Under the pieces are notes generated by a model, which worked only from the letters and a program-made list of their open reading frames with translations, was not told the origin of the DNA and did not search any database. DNA of 64,000 nucleotides from Methanocorpusculum labreanum Z (GTDB lineage: Archaea; Halobacteriota; Methanomicrobia; Methanomicrobiales; Methanocorpusculaceae): positions 1,379,921 to 1,443,920 of the forward strand of contig NC_008942.1 of NCBI RefSeq assembly GCF_000015765.1, written 5' to 3'. The position numbers and the translations under genes were made by a program. The number at the start of each line of letters is the position of its first letter. Position 1 is the first letter of the stretch. Below, piece by piece: positions 7,059 to 14,974 of the stretch.

Positions 7059-8249
7059 TTACCGACGGCGCGAGCCGATGAAAGCAGCGATTCCAGCAAC
7101 TGAGAGACCAAGAATGATTCCTGCGATCGGAACCGGGCTTTCAGCTGGCACCGAATCATCAGTGATCTCGACCAAATATCCGTCGGGCGATCCGGTGAGA
7201 TAACTCCACCCGGACATAACAACGCTGCCGGATGAAACCTGAGCGACCGAGTTGAACTGACCAGTCACTTCAGGATAAACAACCTGAAGCAAGGCTCCAG
7301 CCGGTGTAAGGGTCATCCAGAGAGGAGCGTTCCAGCCGGTACCAGCGATCAGGTAATCGTCACCGAGTTTCGCAACGCCGTAGGGAACAGCTCCACGGAA
7401 CTCCTTTTCCCACGTAACCGTTCCGTCGGATGAGATCATTGAGGCCCAGATAATGCCAAAAGCGGTGGAGAGATTATACGGAGCCGTAGTACCGGTAACG
7501 AAGTACCCTCCGTCTTCTCCCTCGCAAAGGGCATACGCAGTGCTTCCGGGGCCGTAATACTCAGGCTCTGTACTGGTGGTTTTTATGACTGTATTCCAGA
7601 CGACCGTTCCTCCGTCTTTAATTTTCATGATCCAGGCTTCATCGCTGACGGCAGATACATTGGACGTTGCCCCGCCAACCAGAACATAATCCCCGCCACT
7701 CTTCATCATTGAAACGGGGATCCTGCCTTCCGGAAGGGAGAGCTGATCGTTTGCGGGAGTACCGTCACTCAACAAAAAACTCTGGGTAAAGCCAGTGTCG
7801 GTTTCCCAGAACCAGCCGGCAAATTTGATCGTATTGCCATTGATCACAACCGGCTGAACCCCTGCGCCAACGCCGGTCAGTGGAATTTCATAGATGATCT
7901 TTCCGGTCTGATCCGCACGGCAGAGATAGGTGTCGGTATCGAGCGAGGTCACGTACACGCAGCCGCCGTCCGACAAGGTCGTGATTAAACGGAACTCGGA
8001 GCCGGTGACGTTGGTTGACCAGATTGCATTTCCTTTCGCATCGGATTTTACCAGAGACAAAATATCATCGTGGATAATACCGAGATAATATCCACCATCA
8101 TTCGCTGCTGAAACGGACAGGATATCCGTGTAGTAATCTCCGAGATGATAGGTCTCATTCAGAGTTTCGGTGACCACCGCCTGACCTGCACCGCAGAAAA
8201 GCACTGCTGCAAGAAGGAGGAGGAGACCCGTATGTATGCGTCGGGACAT
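7059..8249 (-). CDS. secreted beta-propeller-like surface protein with C-terminal sorting signal
   Basis: About 396 residues from ATG 8249: a signal peptide (MSRRIHTGLLLLLAAVLFCG) followed by repeated blade-like units of about 45-60 residues with motifs such as GGYYLG, GGCVYV, GGYFVTGT and DDYLIAGTGW. The C-terminus is SPVPIAGIILGLSVAGIAAF followed by GSRRR: a short motif, one transmembrane helix and an Arg cluster, the layout of archaeosortase-processed proteins, but with SPVP in place of PGF. The frame is open to 8333; the start at 8249 is chosen because the signal peptide begins there. Likely a cell-surface protein of unknown ligand. Divergent from endA. Confidence 0.75.
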   Translation of the reverse strand: MSRRIHTGLLLLLAAVLFCGAGQAVVTETLNETYHLGDYYTDILSVSAANDGGYYLGIIHDDILSLVKSDAKGNAIWSTNVTGSEFRLITTLSDGGCVYVTSLDTDTYLCRADQTGKIIYEIPLTGVGAGVQPVVINGNTIKFAGWFWETDTGFTQSFLLSDGTPANDQLSLPEGRIPVSMMKSGGDYVLVGGATSNVSAVSDEAWIMKIKDGGTVVWNTVIKTTSTEPEYYGPGSTAYALCEGEDGGYFVTGTTAPYNLSTAFGIIWASMISSDGTVTWEKEFRGAVPYGVAKLGDDYLIAGTGWNAPLWMTLTPAGALLQVVYPEVTGQFNSVAQVSSGSVVMSGWSYLTGSPDGYLVEITDDSVPAESPVPIAGIILGLSVAGIAAFIGSRRR

Positions 8250-8346
8250 ATGAGTATATTTCACATTCCTTGTTAGTATCTTTTGTCGTTGTCCCTGCAT
8301 TACACCCCCTTCATTAATGATAATAGAGAACAAACCTTAACTCCGC

Positions 8347-9357
8347 GTGAAAGCAGAATTCGACGGAACCCAGGTAATCGCCTCATCCGAAGCTCTCTCC
8401 CTGTACGAGCAGAGCGGCTATGGACGGCCGGACAAATCAGGAGTCCTCCGTCTCGACCCCAAAGAAGCCCTCTATCTGATGGCACGGGGTAAAATCGAGA
8501 TCCCCGGACTCTCCTTTGATCAACTCCTGGCCGAATGCGCGAAAAAACCCGGCTTTTTACGAAACTTCGTTGTATACAGAGACATCAGGGAACGCGGGTA
8601 TGTCGTGACCACCGGTCCGCAGGACTTCCGCGTCTTCCCACGCGGCCTTCGACCCGGAAAAGGTCAGTCCCGGTATCTTATGCGCGTCCTCTCTGAAAGA
8701 GACATGGTCGATCTCGCCGCAGTCATCAAAGATGCAGCAGCATCGGCAAACATGCGCAAACAGTTTGTTTTGGCCGTGCTGGACGACGAACATGAACTCA
8801 CATATTACGAGGTAAGAATCGGTACACCCAAACCCATTGAACAATCCGAACTCCCAAGCGGGATCCATGCAAAGATCGCCGGTATCCCCTCGTATGTGAC
8901 GGAAGAAGGAAACGGCATCACCGAGACGCTGAAAAATCTCTGGCTTGGAACGATGCTGGACGGGGTCAGATTGTTCCTCTCACCTCTCGAAACCGCATGG
9001 CTTTTGGAAAGCGGACATCTTGAAACGGAACCGTTCATGACCGCGGAAGAATACATCAGTCTCGCCGCATCAGCCGACGCTGAGTTCATGGAAAAACTCA
9101 TCCTGTACCGGTATCTGAAAGATCTCGGATTTTTCCCAAGATCCGGATACAAATACGGTCACCACTTCCGCGTGTACACACAAAGCGGCAAACACTCCGA
9201 GATGCTGGCACATGCCGTGCCTTTTGGAACACTCATGTCCATGAGTGCGATATCCAGATCCGTCCGTTTGGCTCACAGCGTCAGGAAAAAGATGCTTTTT
9301 GCCTCCATCTCCGGAACAGAGATCACCGAAGTCGAATTCGCCAGAATGAAAATGTGA
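8347..9357 (+). CDS. endA: tRNA-intron splicing endonuclease
   Basis: A 336-residue enzyme that excises introns from tRNA at bulge-helix-bulge motifs; its likely substrate in this window is tRNA-Tyr at 2070. Length marks it as the long, two-repeat form that works as a homodimer. The C-terminal catalytic unit is clear: YKYGHHFRVY, then KHSEMLAHAVPFG and LAHSVRKKMLFA, holding the expected Tyr, His and Lys. The N-terminal repeat (1-165) is the degenerate copy (RERGYVVTTGPQDFRVFPRG). The start is GTG at 8347. It precedes trpS by 1 nt, an association common in archaea. Confidence 0.95.
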   Translation: MKAEFDGTQVIASSEALSLYEQSGYGRPDKSGVLRLDPKEALYLMARGKIEIPGLSFDQLLAECAKKPGFLRNFVVYRDIRERGYVVTTGPQDFRVFPRGLRPGKGQSRYLMRVLSERDMVDLAAVIKDAAASANMRKQFVLAVLDDEHELTYYEVRIGTPKPIEQSELPSGIHAKIAGIPSYVTEEGNGITETLKNLWLGTMLDGVRLFLSPLETAWLLESGHLETEPFMTAEEYISLAASADAEFMEKLILYRYLKDLGFFPRSGYKYGHHFRVYTQSGKHSEMLAHAVPFGTLMSMSAISRSVRLAHSVRKKMLFASISGTEITEVEFARMKM

Positions 9358-9358
9358 T

Positions 9359-10624
9359 GTGAAACATATGGCAGAACAAATAAACCCCTGGTCAAGCACA
9401 CCGAAAGTCGATATCAACAGGCTCTTTGAAGAGTTCGGGATCGAATCGTTTGCTGCCCAGAAACAACTTCTGGAAGATCAGCCGGTCTTCATCAGAAGAG
9501 ACATCGTTGCCGGACACCGCGGCTACGAGGCGATATCCGAAGCAATACGAATGAAAAAACCCTTCCATGTCCTGACCGGATTCATGCCCTCGGGACATCC
9601 CCACTTCGGACACCTGATGGTGATGAAAGAGGTCGTCTGGCATATCAATCAGGGCGGACGCGGGTTCATTTCGATGGCGGACAGAGAAGCCCACGCCGTT
9701 CGAGGCCTCTCCTGGGACGTCTGCGACACATACGCCCGCGAATATATGGAATGCCTCTATGCTCTCGGATTTAAAGGAGAGATCTACTCCCAGCGGAAAA
9801 ATAATCCCCTCAAAGATCTGGCCTTCGAAGCGGCGACAAAAATAAACTTCTCCGAACTCTCGGCAATATACGGATTCGGGCCGGAGACGGAGCTGGCTCA
9901 CGCAATGAGCGTTGCCATGCAGGTGGGAGATATCCTCTACCCTCAGCTTGTCGGCGGGGCAGCCCCAACGATCGTTCCGGTTGGAATCGATCAGGATCCG
10001 CATATTCGGCTGACACGCGATGTCACCAAAGCCCTGCGGATGTTCCTTGTCGAAGACCGGGGATCCCACATCAGCATCCGGGTGAAAAAAGCAACGCCGG
10101 AAGCAATCGATGCGGTCGCAAAACGCTTCAAAGGCGCAAAAAAATACGAAGGACACATCGATCTTCCGGCAGGATATACCGTTGCCGCGGTCGATGAAAT
10201 CGTCAGGTCCGTCGAGCAGGAGTTCGGCGGCTTTGGTTTCATGCTTCCTTCTTCCACCTATCACAGTTTCCTGCAGGGCCTGCAGGGCGGAAAGATGTCG
10301 TCATCGGTCCCGGAAAGTCTTGTCTGGTTCGACGACACGGAAAATGATGCGAAAAAGAAGATCATGGGTGCCCTTACCGGCGGCAGACAGACGCTGGAAG
10401 AGCAGAAACAACTCGGCGGCGAACCGGAGAAGTGCTCGATCTATCAGCTCAACAAATTCCATATGCAGGAAGATGACAAGGAACTCGCAAAGATGTGCGA
10501 AGCCTGTAAAGCGGGCGAGCTGATGTGCGGAACCTGCAAGAAGGAAACACTGGAACGTGTTCTCACCTTCCTCAAAGAATTCAAAGAAAAACGCGATGAA
10601 GTATCTCACATGGTGGAGTGGTAA
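9359..10624 (+). CDS. trpS: tryptophanyl-tRNA synthetase
   Basis: A 421-residue class I enzyme that charges tRNA-Trp. The HIGH-type motif is MPSGHPHFGHL (about residues 78-88) and the KMSKS-type loop is GGKMSSS (about 314-320). Length and the C-terminal Cys-rich segment (MCEACKAGELMCGTCKKE) fit the archaeal form. The frame starts at GTG 9359 (MKHMAEQ), one base after the endA stop; ATG 9368 is an equally possible start. Four bases separate it from pheS, so endA-trpS-pheS-pheT looks like one operon. Confidence 0.95.
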   Translation: MKHMAEQINPWSSTPKVDINRLFEEFGIESFAAQKQLLEDQPVFIRRDIVAGHRGYEAISEAIRMKKPFHVLTGFMPSGHPHFGHLMVMKEVVWHINQGGRGFISMADREAHAVRGLSWDVCDTYAREYMECLYALGFKGEIYSQRKNNPLKDLAFEAATKINFSELSAIYGFGPETELAHAMSVAMQVGDILYPQLVGGAAPTIVPVGIDQDPHIRLTRDVTKALRMFLVEDRGSHISIRVKKATPEAIDAVAKRFKGAKKYEGHIDLPAGYTVAAVDEIVRSVEQEFGGFGFMLPSSTYHSFLQGLQGGKMSSSVPESLVWFDDTENDAKKKIMGALTGGRQTLEEQKQLGGEPEKCSIYQLNKFHMQEDDKELAKMCEACKAGELMCGTCKKETLERVLTFLKEFKEKRDEVSHMVEW

Positions 10625-10627
10625 CGT

Positions 10628-12052
10628 ATGGATCTCACAATAAATGAGAAAAGGGTTCTTGCAGCCCTGATCGGATCCGGGCCTAAGGCTGCGGAAATAC
10701 TCGCAGAAAAGATGGACGCTGCGCTTGAATCAGTGATTCAGTGGGCCCACCTCTGCGCGGACAAGGGTCTTGTCACCCTCGAAAAAACAGTCACCGAACA
10801 GGCAAAACTCACGGAAGAAGGAGAAAAATATGCGAAAGAGGGACTGCCGGAACGCCAGATCCTAAATAGCATAGACGGCTCCATCCCAATGAGTGAACTG
10901 ACCAAAAACCCGCTTTCCAAGATCGCGATTGGATGGCTGAGAAAGAAGAACTGGGTCACGATCAAAGACGGTATCGTTTTCGTTAACGAAAATACAGCCG
11001 TCGGCGAGGATGAACTGGCACTGAAAAACCCGGTTCCGGGCACACCGGCCTGCAAAGAACTTGCAAAACGCGGCCTGGTGGAGGTCGTCGAAAAGACCTC
11101 CTGGAAGATCGCGCTGACCACGGACGGAGAAAAAATCGCCAAAGACGGCCTTGATCTGAGAGAAGAGGTTGCCACTCTTACGCGTGAACAGATCCTCTCG
11201 GGCGAGTGGAAAAGCCTGCCGCTTCGAAAATACAGTATCGACAAACTCCCGAAAAAGATCTACGGCGGCCGGGTCCACCCGAACCAGCAGATCCTGGATG
11301 AGATCCGCGATCTCCTCTTCGAGATGGGATTCACCGAGTTCCACGGGTCGATCGTCCAGAACTCATTCTGGAACTTCGATTCCCTTTACCAGCCGCAGGA
11401 TCACCCGGCACGCGAGATGCAGGACACGTTCCACCTGGCTGAGGAACTCCCGCTTCCAAACGGATGGGAAAAGATCAGGGATATCCACAAATTCGGCGGA
11501 GACACCGGTTCGACCGGCTGGGGCGGAGAGTGGAGCCCGGAGGTCGGAAAGAAATGTGTTCTGAGAACGCACTCCACCTCGCTTTCGATCCAGTACCTCG
11601 CCGAGCACCCGAACCCGCCGCTGAAGGCATTTTCCATCTCCCGTGTCTACCGCCGGGAGACGATCGACCCGACCCATCTGCCGGAGTTCGAACAGCTGGA
11701 AGGTATCGTGATGGACAAGGATCTGCACTTCGGTCACCTGCTCGGATTTTTTAAGGAGTTCTTCGGCAGAATGGGATTCGAAGAGGTCAGGTTCCGCCCG
11801 GGATACTTCCCCTACACCGAACCGTCTGTCGAACCTGAGGTCTGGGTCGACGGGCTTGGCTGGGTCGAGCTTGGCGGGGCGGGCATCTTCCGAAAAGAAG
11901 TCACTGCACCATGGGGAATCGACTGCCCGGTCCTCGCCTGGGGACTCGGGGTCTCCCGTGTATCCATGCTGAGAATGGGTCTTAAAGACCTGCGCCAGCT
12001 GTATAAGAGTGATATCGACTGGATACGCGCAAGCCCGGTAAGGAGGAGCTAA
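10628..12052 (+). CDS. pheS: phenylalanyl-tRNA synthetase alpha subunit
   Basis: A 474-residue class II synthetase subunit that binds ATP, Phe and the tRNA acceptor end, working as an (alpha-beta)2 enzyme with PheT. The N-terminal about 190 residues form several winged-helix-like units, as in archaeal and eukaryotic PheS (AALIGSGPKAAEILAEKM, then TKNPLSKIAIGWLRKKNW). The catalytic core shows motif 2-type residues around FSISRVYRRETIDPTHLPEF and motif 3-type GLGVSRVSMLRMG near the end. The pheT ATG lies 2 nt after the stop. Confidence 0.95.
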   Translation: MDLTINEKRVLAALIGSGPKAAEILAEKMDAALESVIQWAHLCADKGLVTLEKTVTEQAKLTEEGEKYAKEGLPERQILNSIDGSIPMSELTKNPLSKIAIGWLRKKNWVTIKDGIVFVNENTAVGEDELALKNPVPGTPACKELAKRGLVEVVEKTSWKIALTTDGEKIAKDGLDLREEVATLTREQILSGEWKSLPLRKYSIDKLPKKIYGGRVHPNQQILDEIRDLLFEMGFTEFHGSIVQNSFWNFDSLYQPQDHPAREMQDTFHLAEELPLPNGWEKIRDIHKFGGDTGSTGWGGEWSPEVGKKCVLRTHSTSLSIQYLAEHPNPPLKAFSISRVYRRETIDPTHLPEFEQLEGIVMDKDLHFGHLLGFFKEFFGRMGFEEVRFRPGYFPYTEPSVEPEVWVDGLGWVELGGAGIFRKEVTAPWGIDCPVLAWGLGVSRVSMLRMGLKDLRQLYKSDIDWIRASPVRRS

Positions 12053-12054
12053 AA

Positions 12055-13677
12055 ATGCCGATCGTAAAACTCAATAATGAATATCTGACCCGTCTGACTG
12101 GTACGGATATAGAAACGATCCGTTCCAGTCTTCCTATGATGGGGTCCGAGGTGGAACGCGAGGAGGAGAAACAGACGGATGTCCAGTTCTTCCCGAACCG
12201 TCCGGATCTGTACAGCGCCGAAGGCACGGCCCGTGCTCTCCGCGGATATCTGGGAATTGAAACTGGCCTGCCGACCTACGAAGTCAAGCCGTCGGGGATA
12301 TCCTTCAGCGTGGATCCAAAGCTGGCAAACATCCGGCCGTATCTTGGCTCTGCCGTTATCAGAAATGTCCATATGGACAATGCGATGATCGAATCCCTGA
12401 TGGGTCTGCAGGAATCTCTCCACTGGGCAGTCGGACGCGGCCGCAAGAAGGTTGCGATCGGCGTGCATGATCTCGATAAGATCGAAGGACCGTTCTCCTA
12501 TATCGCGGCGGATCGGAAAACAACATTCGTGCCGCTCGATTACGATGTGGAAATGACGATGGAAGAGATCCTTGCCGAGCACCCGAAAGGGAAAGCCTAT
12601 GCTAGAATCGTGGAAGAGTTCGAGAGATTCCCGCTGATCACCGATGCAAAAGGCAGAGTCTGCTCCTTCCCCCCGATCATTAACGGCGAGCTGACCAGAG
12701 TTACGGAGGATACACAGAATATTCTTCTGGATGTCACCGGAATCGAACCGCGTGCCGTGAGTGTAGCTGTGAAAATCCTTTGTGCCGCATTCGTCGAGAT
12801 GGGAGCGGAGATCGAATCGGTGGAGATCGACGGTGTCGTCTCACCCGATCTTCGTCCGGAAAAACGGACCGTTTCCGTCTCGGAATGCAGCAAACTCACC
12901 GGCATTCCGATGACTGCATCCCAGATGACCGAACTTCTTATGAAGATGCGATTTGGCGCCGAAGTGATCGATGAGGATACCGTTTCCGTCGATATCCCCT
13001 GTTATCGGGCCGACATCATGCACGATCATGATGTGTATGAAGACGCGGCGATCGCCTACGGATACGATAAGATCGAGACAAGCCTGCCGCCGAGTTTCAC
13101 TGTCGGAAAGCCGCACCCGGTCCAGAAACTCTACAGTCTCGTCAGAAATATTATGGTCGGACTGTCGTATATCGAGAACACGCCGTTCACGCTGACAAGC
13201 GGGGATGTCTCCTACAGTCTGATGCACAGACCGGAGAACCCGGCAGCTCTGCACGTTCTTCACCCGATCAGCGAGGATCAGACGATCATCCGAACCGACA
13301 TCCTGCCGCTTCTGATGGAGTCGCTCTCGATCAACCGTTCCCGCGAACTTCCGCAGAAGATCTTTGCATGCGGCGACGTAGTGGAAAATCTGGTCACCTA
13401 TCCGAAGATGGCGGCGGCATCTATCCACACGTCTGCGGACTTCTCGGAGATTTACGCAGTGATGGATGCATTCTGCAGAATGATGTCGATCGAATATGAG
13501 GTGCGGGATTCTGCAGATGATGCATTTATTCCCGGAAGACGCGGCGATATCTATGTATCAGGCGAGAAGATAGGCGTCTTCGGCGAGATCAATCCGGATG
13601 TTCTCGTCGGATTCGGACTTGAACATCAGGCGGTCGCTTTCGAGATCGACCTGAGAGGGTTCGTCTCAAACGAATAA
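12055..13677 (+). CDS. pheT: phenylalanyl-tRNA synthetase beta subunit, archaeal type
   Basis: A 540-residue beta subunit of the compact archaeal/eukaryotic type, lacking the extra bacterial domains (bacterial PheT is about 800 residues). Landmarks: N-terminal B1-like PNRPDLYSAEG, the GRGRKKVAIGVHDLDKI region of the B3/B4 editing domain, the B5-like SKLTGIPMTASQM, and the class II-like core DIPCYRADIMHDHDVYED. It forms the active enzyme with PheS encoded immediately upstream. A T7 tract follows. Confidence 0.94.
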   Translation: MPIVKLNNEYLTRLTGTDIETIRSSLPMMGSEVEREEEKQTDVQFFPNRPDLYSAEGTARALRGYLGIETGLPTYEVKPSGISFSVDPKLANIRPYLGSAVIRNVHMDNAMIESLMGLQESLHWAVGRGRKKVAIGVHDLDKIEGPFSYIAADRKTTFVPLDYDVEMTMEEILAEHPKGKAYARIVEEFERFPLITDAKGRVCSFPPIINGELTRVTEDTQNILLDVTGIEPRAVSVAVKILCAAFVEMGAEIESVEIDGVVSPDLRPEKRTVSVSECSKLTGIPMTASQMTELLMKMRFGAEVIDEDTVSVDIPCYRADIMHDHDVYEDAAIAYGYDKIETSLPPSFTVGKPHPVQKLYSLVRNIMVGLSYIENTPFTLTSGDVSYSLMHRPENPAALHVLHPISEDQTIIRTDILPLLMESLSINRSRELPQKIFACGDVVENLVTYPKMAAASIHTSADFSEIYAVMDAFCRMMSIEYEVRDSADDAFIPGRRGDIYVSGEKIGVFGEINPDVLVGFGLEHQAVAFEIDLRGFVSNE

Positions 13678-13700
13678 CCGCTCAAAACAGGAATCACCCC

Positions 13701-13707
13701 TTTTTTT
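13701..13707 (+). terminator. oligo-T terminator after endA-trpS-pheST
   Basis: CCCC followed by seven T residues, 24 nt after the pheT stop. Confidence 0.5.
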
Positions 13708-13757
13708 ATCCCGCATCTGAACCGGTAGATACGGATCCGGGATATCAACTCATAATT

Positions 13758-13779
13758 TATTTACTTATGTAAGTTAAAC
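13758..13779 (+). promoter_or_regulatory. putative operator/promoter element upstream of the first btuF-like gene
   Basis: ATTTACTTATGTAAGTTAAA contains a near-palindrome ACTTA-TG-TAAGT 17 bp before the ATG at 13791. TAAGTTAA recurs at 17007, and the opposite strand (TAAGTAAATAAAT) resembles motifs at 14909 and 21493. A regulator site is inferred; it may be only promoter-type AT-rich DNA. Confidence 0.4.
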
Positions 13780-13790
13780 CACAAGTAACA

Positions 13791-14798
13791 ATGAAACAGG
13801 TACGAATATTTCTGATTTTCCTGCTGGCCCTTGCCGTATTTTCCGGCTCTGCCCTTGGATGGACCCCGGTAACCATCACCGACGACTCAGGCTTTGAATC
13901 GATAATAGAGAGTCAGCCCGAGACGATCGTCTCTCTTGCCCCGACAAACACGGAGATTATCTTTGCTCTCGGACTTGGGGACAAGGTGGTGGGCGTCACT
14001 GAATACTGCAACTATCCGGAAGAAGCCCTGACAAAACCGAAAATGGGTGGATATTCTACAATTAACGTGGAAAAAATCGTTGCAGCAAATCCGGATATCA
14101 TCTTTGCCAACCCGAAAAACGGACAGGAAAATATAGATTCTCTCCGCCAGCTTGGATACAAGGTCATCGTAATTCAGTCTGACAGCGTAGCGGGAACCTA
14201 TGATGCGATCCGGATGATCGGAACCTGCACCGGTACAACCACCGAAGCGGATTCAATCATATCCGACATGCAGACCCGTATCCAGGCAATAACGGATAAA
14301 CTTACAGATATTACGGTAAGACCAACGGTTATGCACGCAATGAGTGTTGAGTCGTTTTGGGTTTCGGGAAATAATACATTTCAGAACGAACTGATCACGC
14401 TTGCCGGCGGAACTAATGCCTTTTCTGACGTAGATGGCTGGGGCGTGGTCACGCTCGAAAAACTGCTCACAACCGATCCGGAGATCATTCTGGTTGATTC
14501 CGGTTCAAAGATGGGAACTATCGGTGAAAACACACTGCAGAAAGCGTTCCTAACCGAACCGCAGCTCAGCGGGATTACTGCAGTAAAGAATAATGCAGTC
14601 TATGTTATGGATTCGGATACCTTCGATAGAGGGGGACCGAGGATCGTTATTTCCTTAGAGCAGCTTGCCCAGATCCTCCATCCGGAGATCTTCGGCGAGT
14701 ATGCCGAACCCGGATCGACCGCGGCTTCCCCCGGGTTTGGTACGGTCCTGATCATTGCCGGACTTATCGGCGGTCTCTTTGTCTGCAGGCGGATCTAA
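13791..14798 (+). CDS. cell-surface BtuF-like corrinoid-binding protein of an ABC transporter, PGF-type C-terminus
   Basis: A 335-residue class III substrate-binding protein: signal peptide (about 1-23), then a BtuF/FepB-type bilobed domain with IVSLAPTNTEIIFALGLGDK, VVGVTEYCNYPEEA, VNVEKIVAANPDIIFA and, late, WGVVTLEKLLTTDPEII. The C-terminus SPGFGTVLIIAGLIGGLFVC plus basic residues matches the PGF-CTERM archaeosortase signal, so it is probably lipid-anchored on the outer face. It would hand a corrinoid (or possibly a siderophore) to BtuC/BtuD at 21529-23702. A close paralog of the binding domain at 14975, indicating duplication. It lies 110 bp after pheT with its own promoter. Confidence 0.85.
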   Translation: MKQVRIFLIFLLALAVFSGSALGWTPVTITDDSGFESIIESQPETIVSLAPTNTEIIFALGLGDKVVGVTEYCNYPEEALTKPKMGGYSTINVEKIVAANPDIIFANPKNGQENIDSLRQLGYKVIVIQSDSVAGTYDAIRMIGTCTGTTTEADSIISDMQTRIQAITDKLTDITVRPTVMHAMSVESFWVSGNNTFQNELITLAGGTNAFSDVDGWGVVTLEKLLTTDPEIILVDSGSKMGTIGENTLQKAFLTEPQLSGITAVKNNAVYVMDSDTFDRGGPRIVISLEQLAQILHPEIFGEYAEPGSTAASPGFGTVLIIAGLIGGLFVCRRI

Positions 14799-14822
14799 TC
14801 TTCCTGGTTTATCCCCAGTTTC

Positions 14823-14829
14823 TTTTTTT
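14823..14829 (+). terminator. oligo-T terminator after the first btuF-like gene
   Basis: Seven T residues 25 nt after the stop, indicating a separate transcript from the next gene. Confidence 0.45.
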
Positions 14830-14906
14830 ATCCCTATGCCGATTTTGTGAGAGAGAAAGGCCTGACACTTCAGCGGATGCAGAAACATATTATAAAGCAA
14901 TATATA

Positions 14907-14921
14907 TGTAAGTAAAATAAA
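14907..14921 (+). promoter_or_regulatory. putative operator/promoter element upstream of the toroid-BtuF fusion gene
   Basis: Contains TAAGTAAAATAAA (14909-14921), identical over 13 bases to the reverse strand at 21493-21505 before btuC. It sits beside a TATA-like TATATATG, about 55-65 bp before the start codon. A shared regulator site is inferred. Confidence 0.4.
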
Positions 14922-14974
14922 TTTTATTAAGGAAAGACATTTATGTTATATATTTTCCATGCCGGAAGATGATC

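Noticed and set aside
9392-10264. A 290-codon minus-strand frame opposite trpS
   Set aside because: Antisense shadow of trpS; composition rich in Cys, His and Phe, not protein-like.
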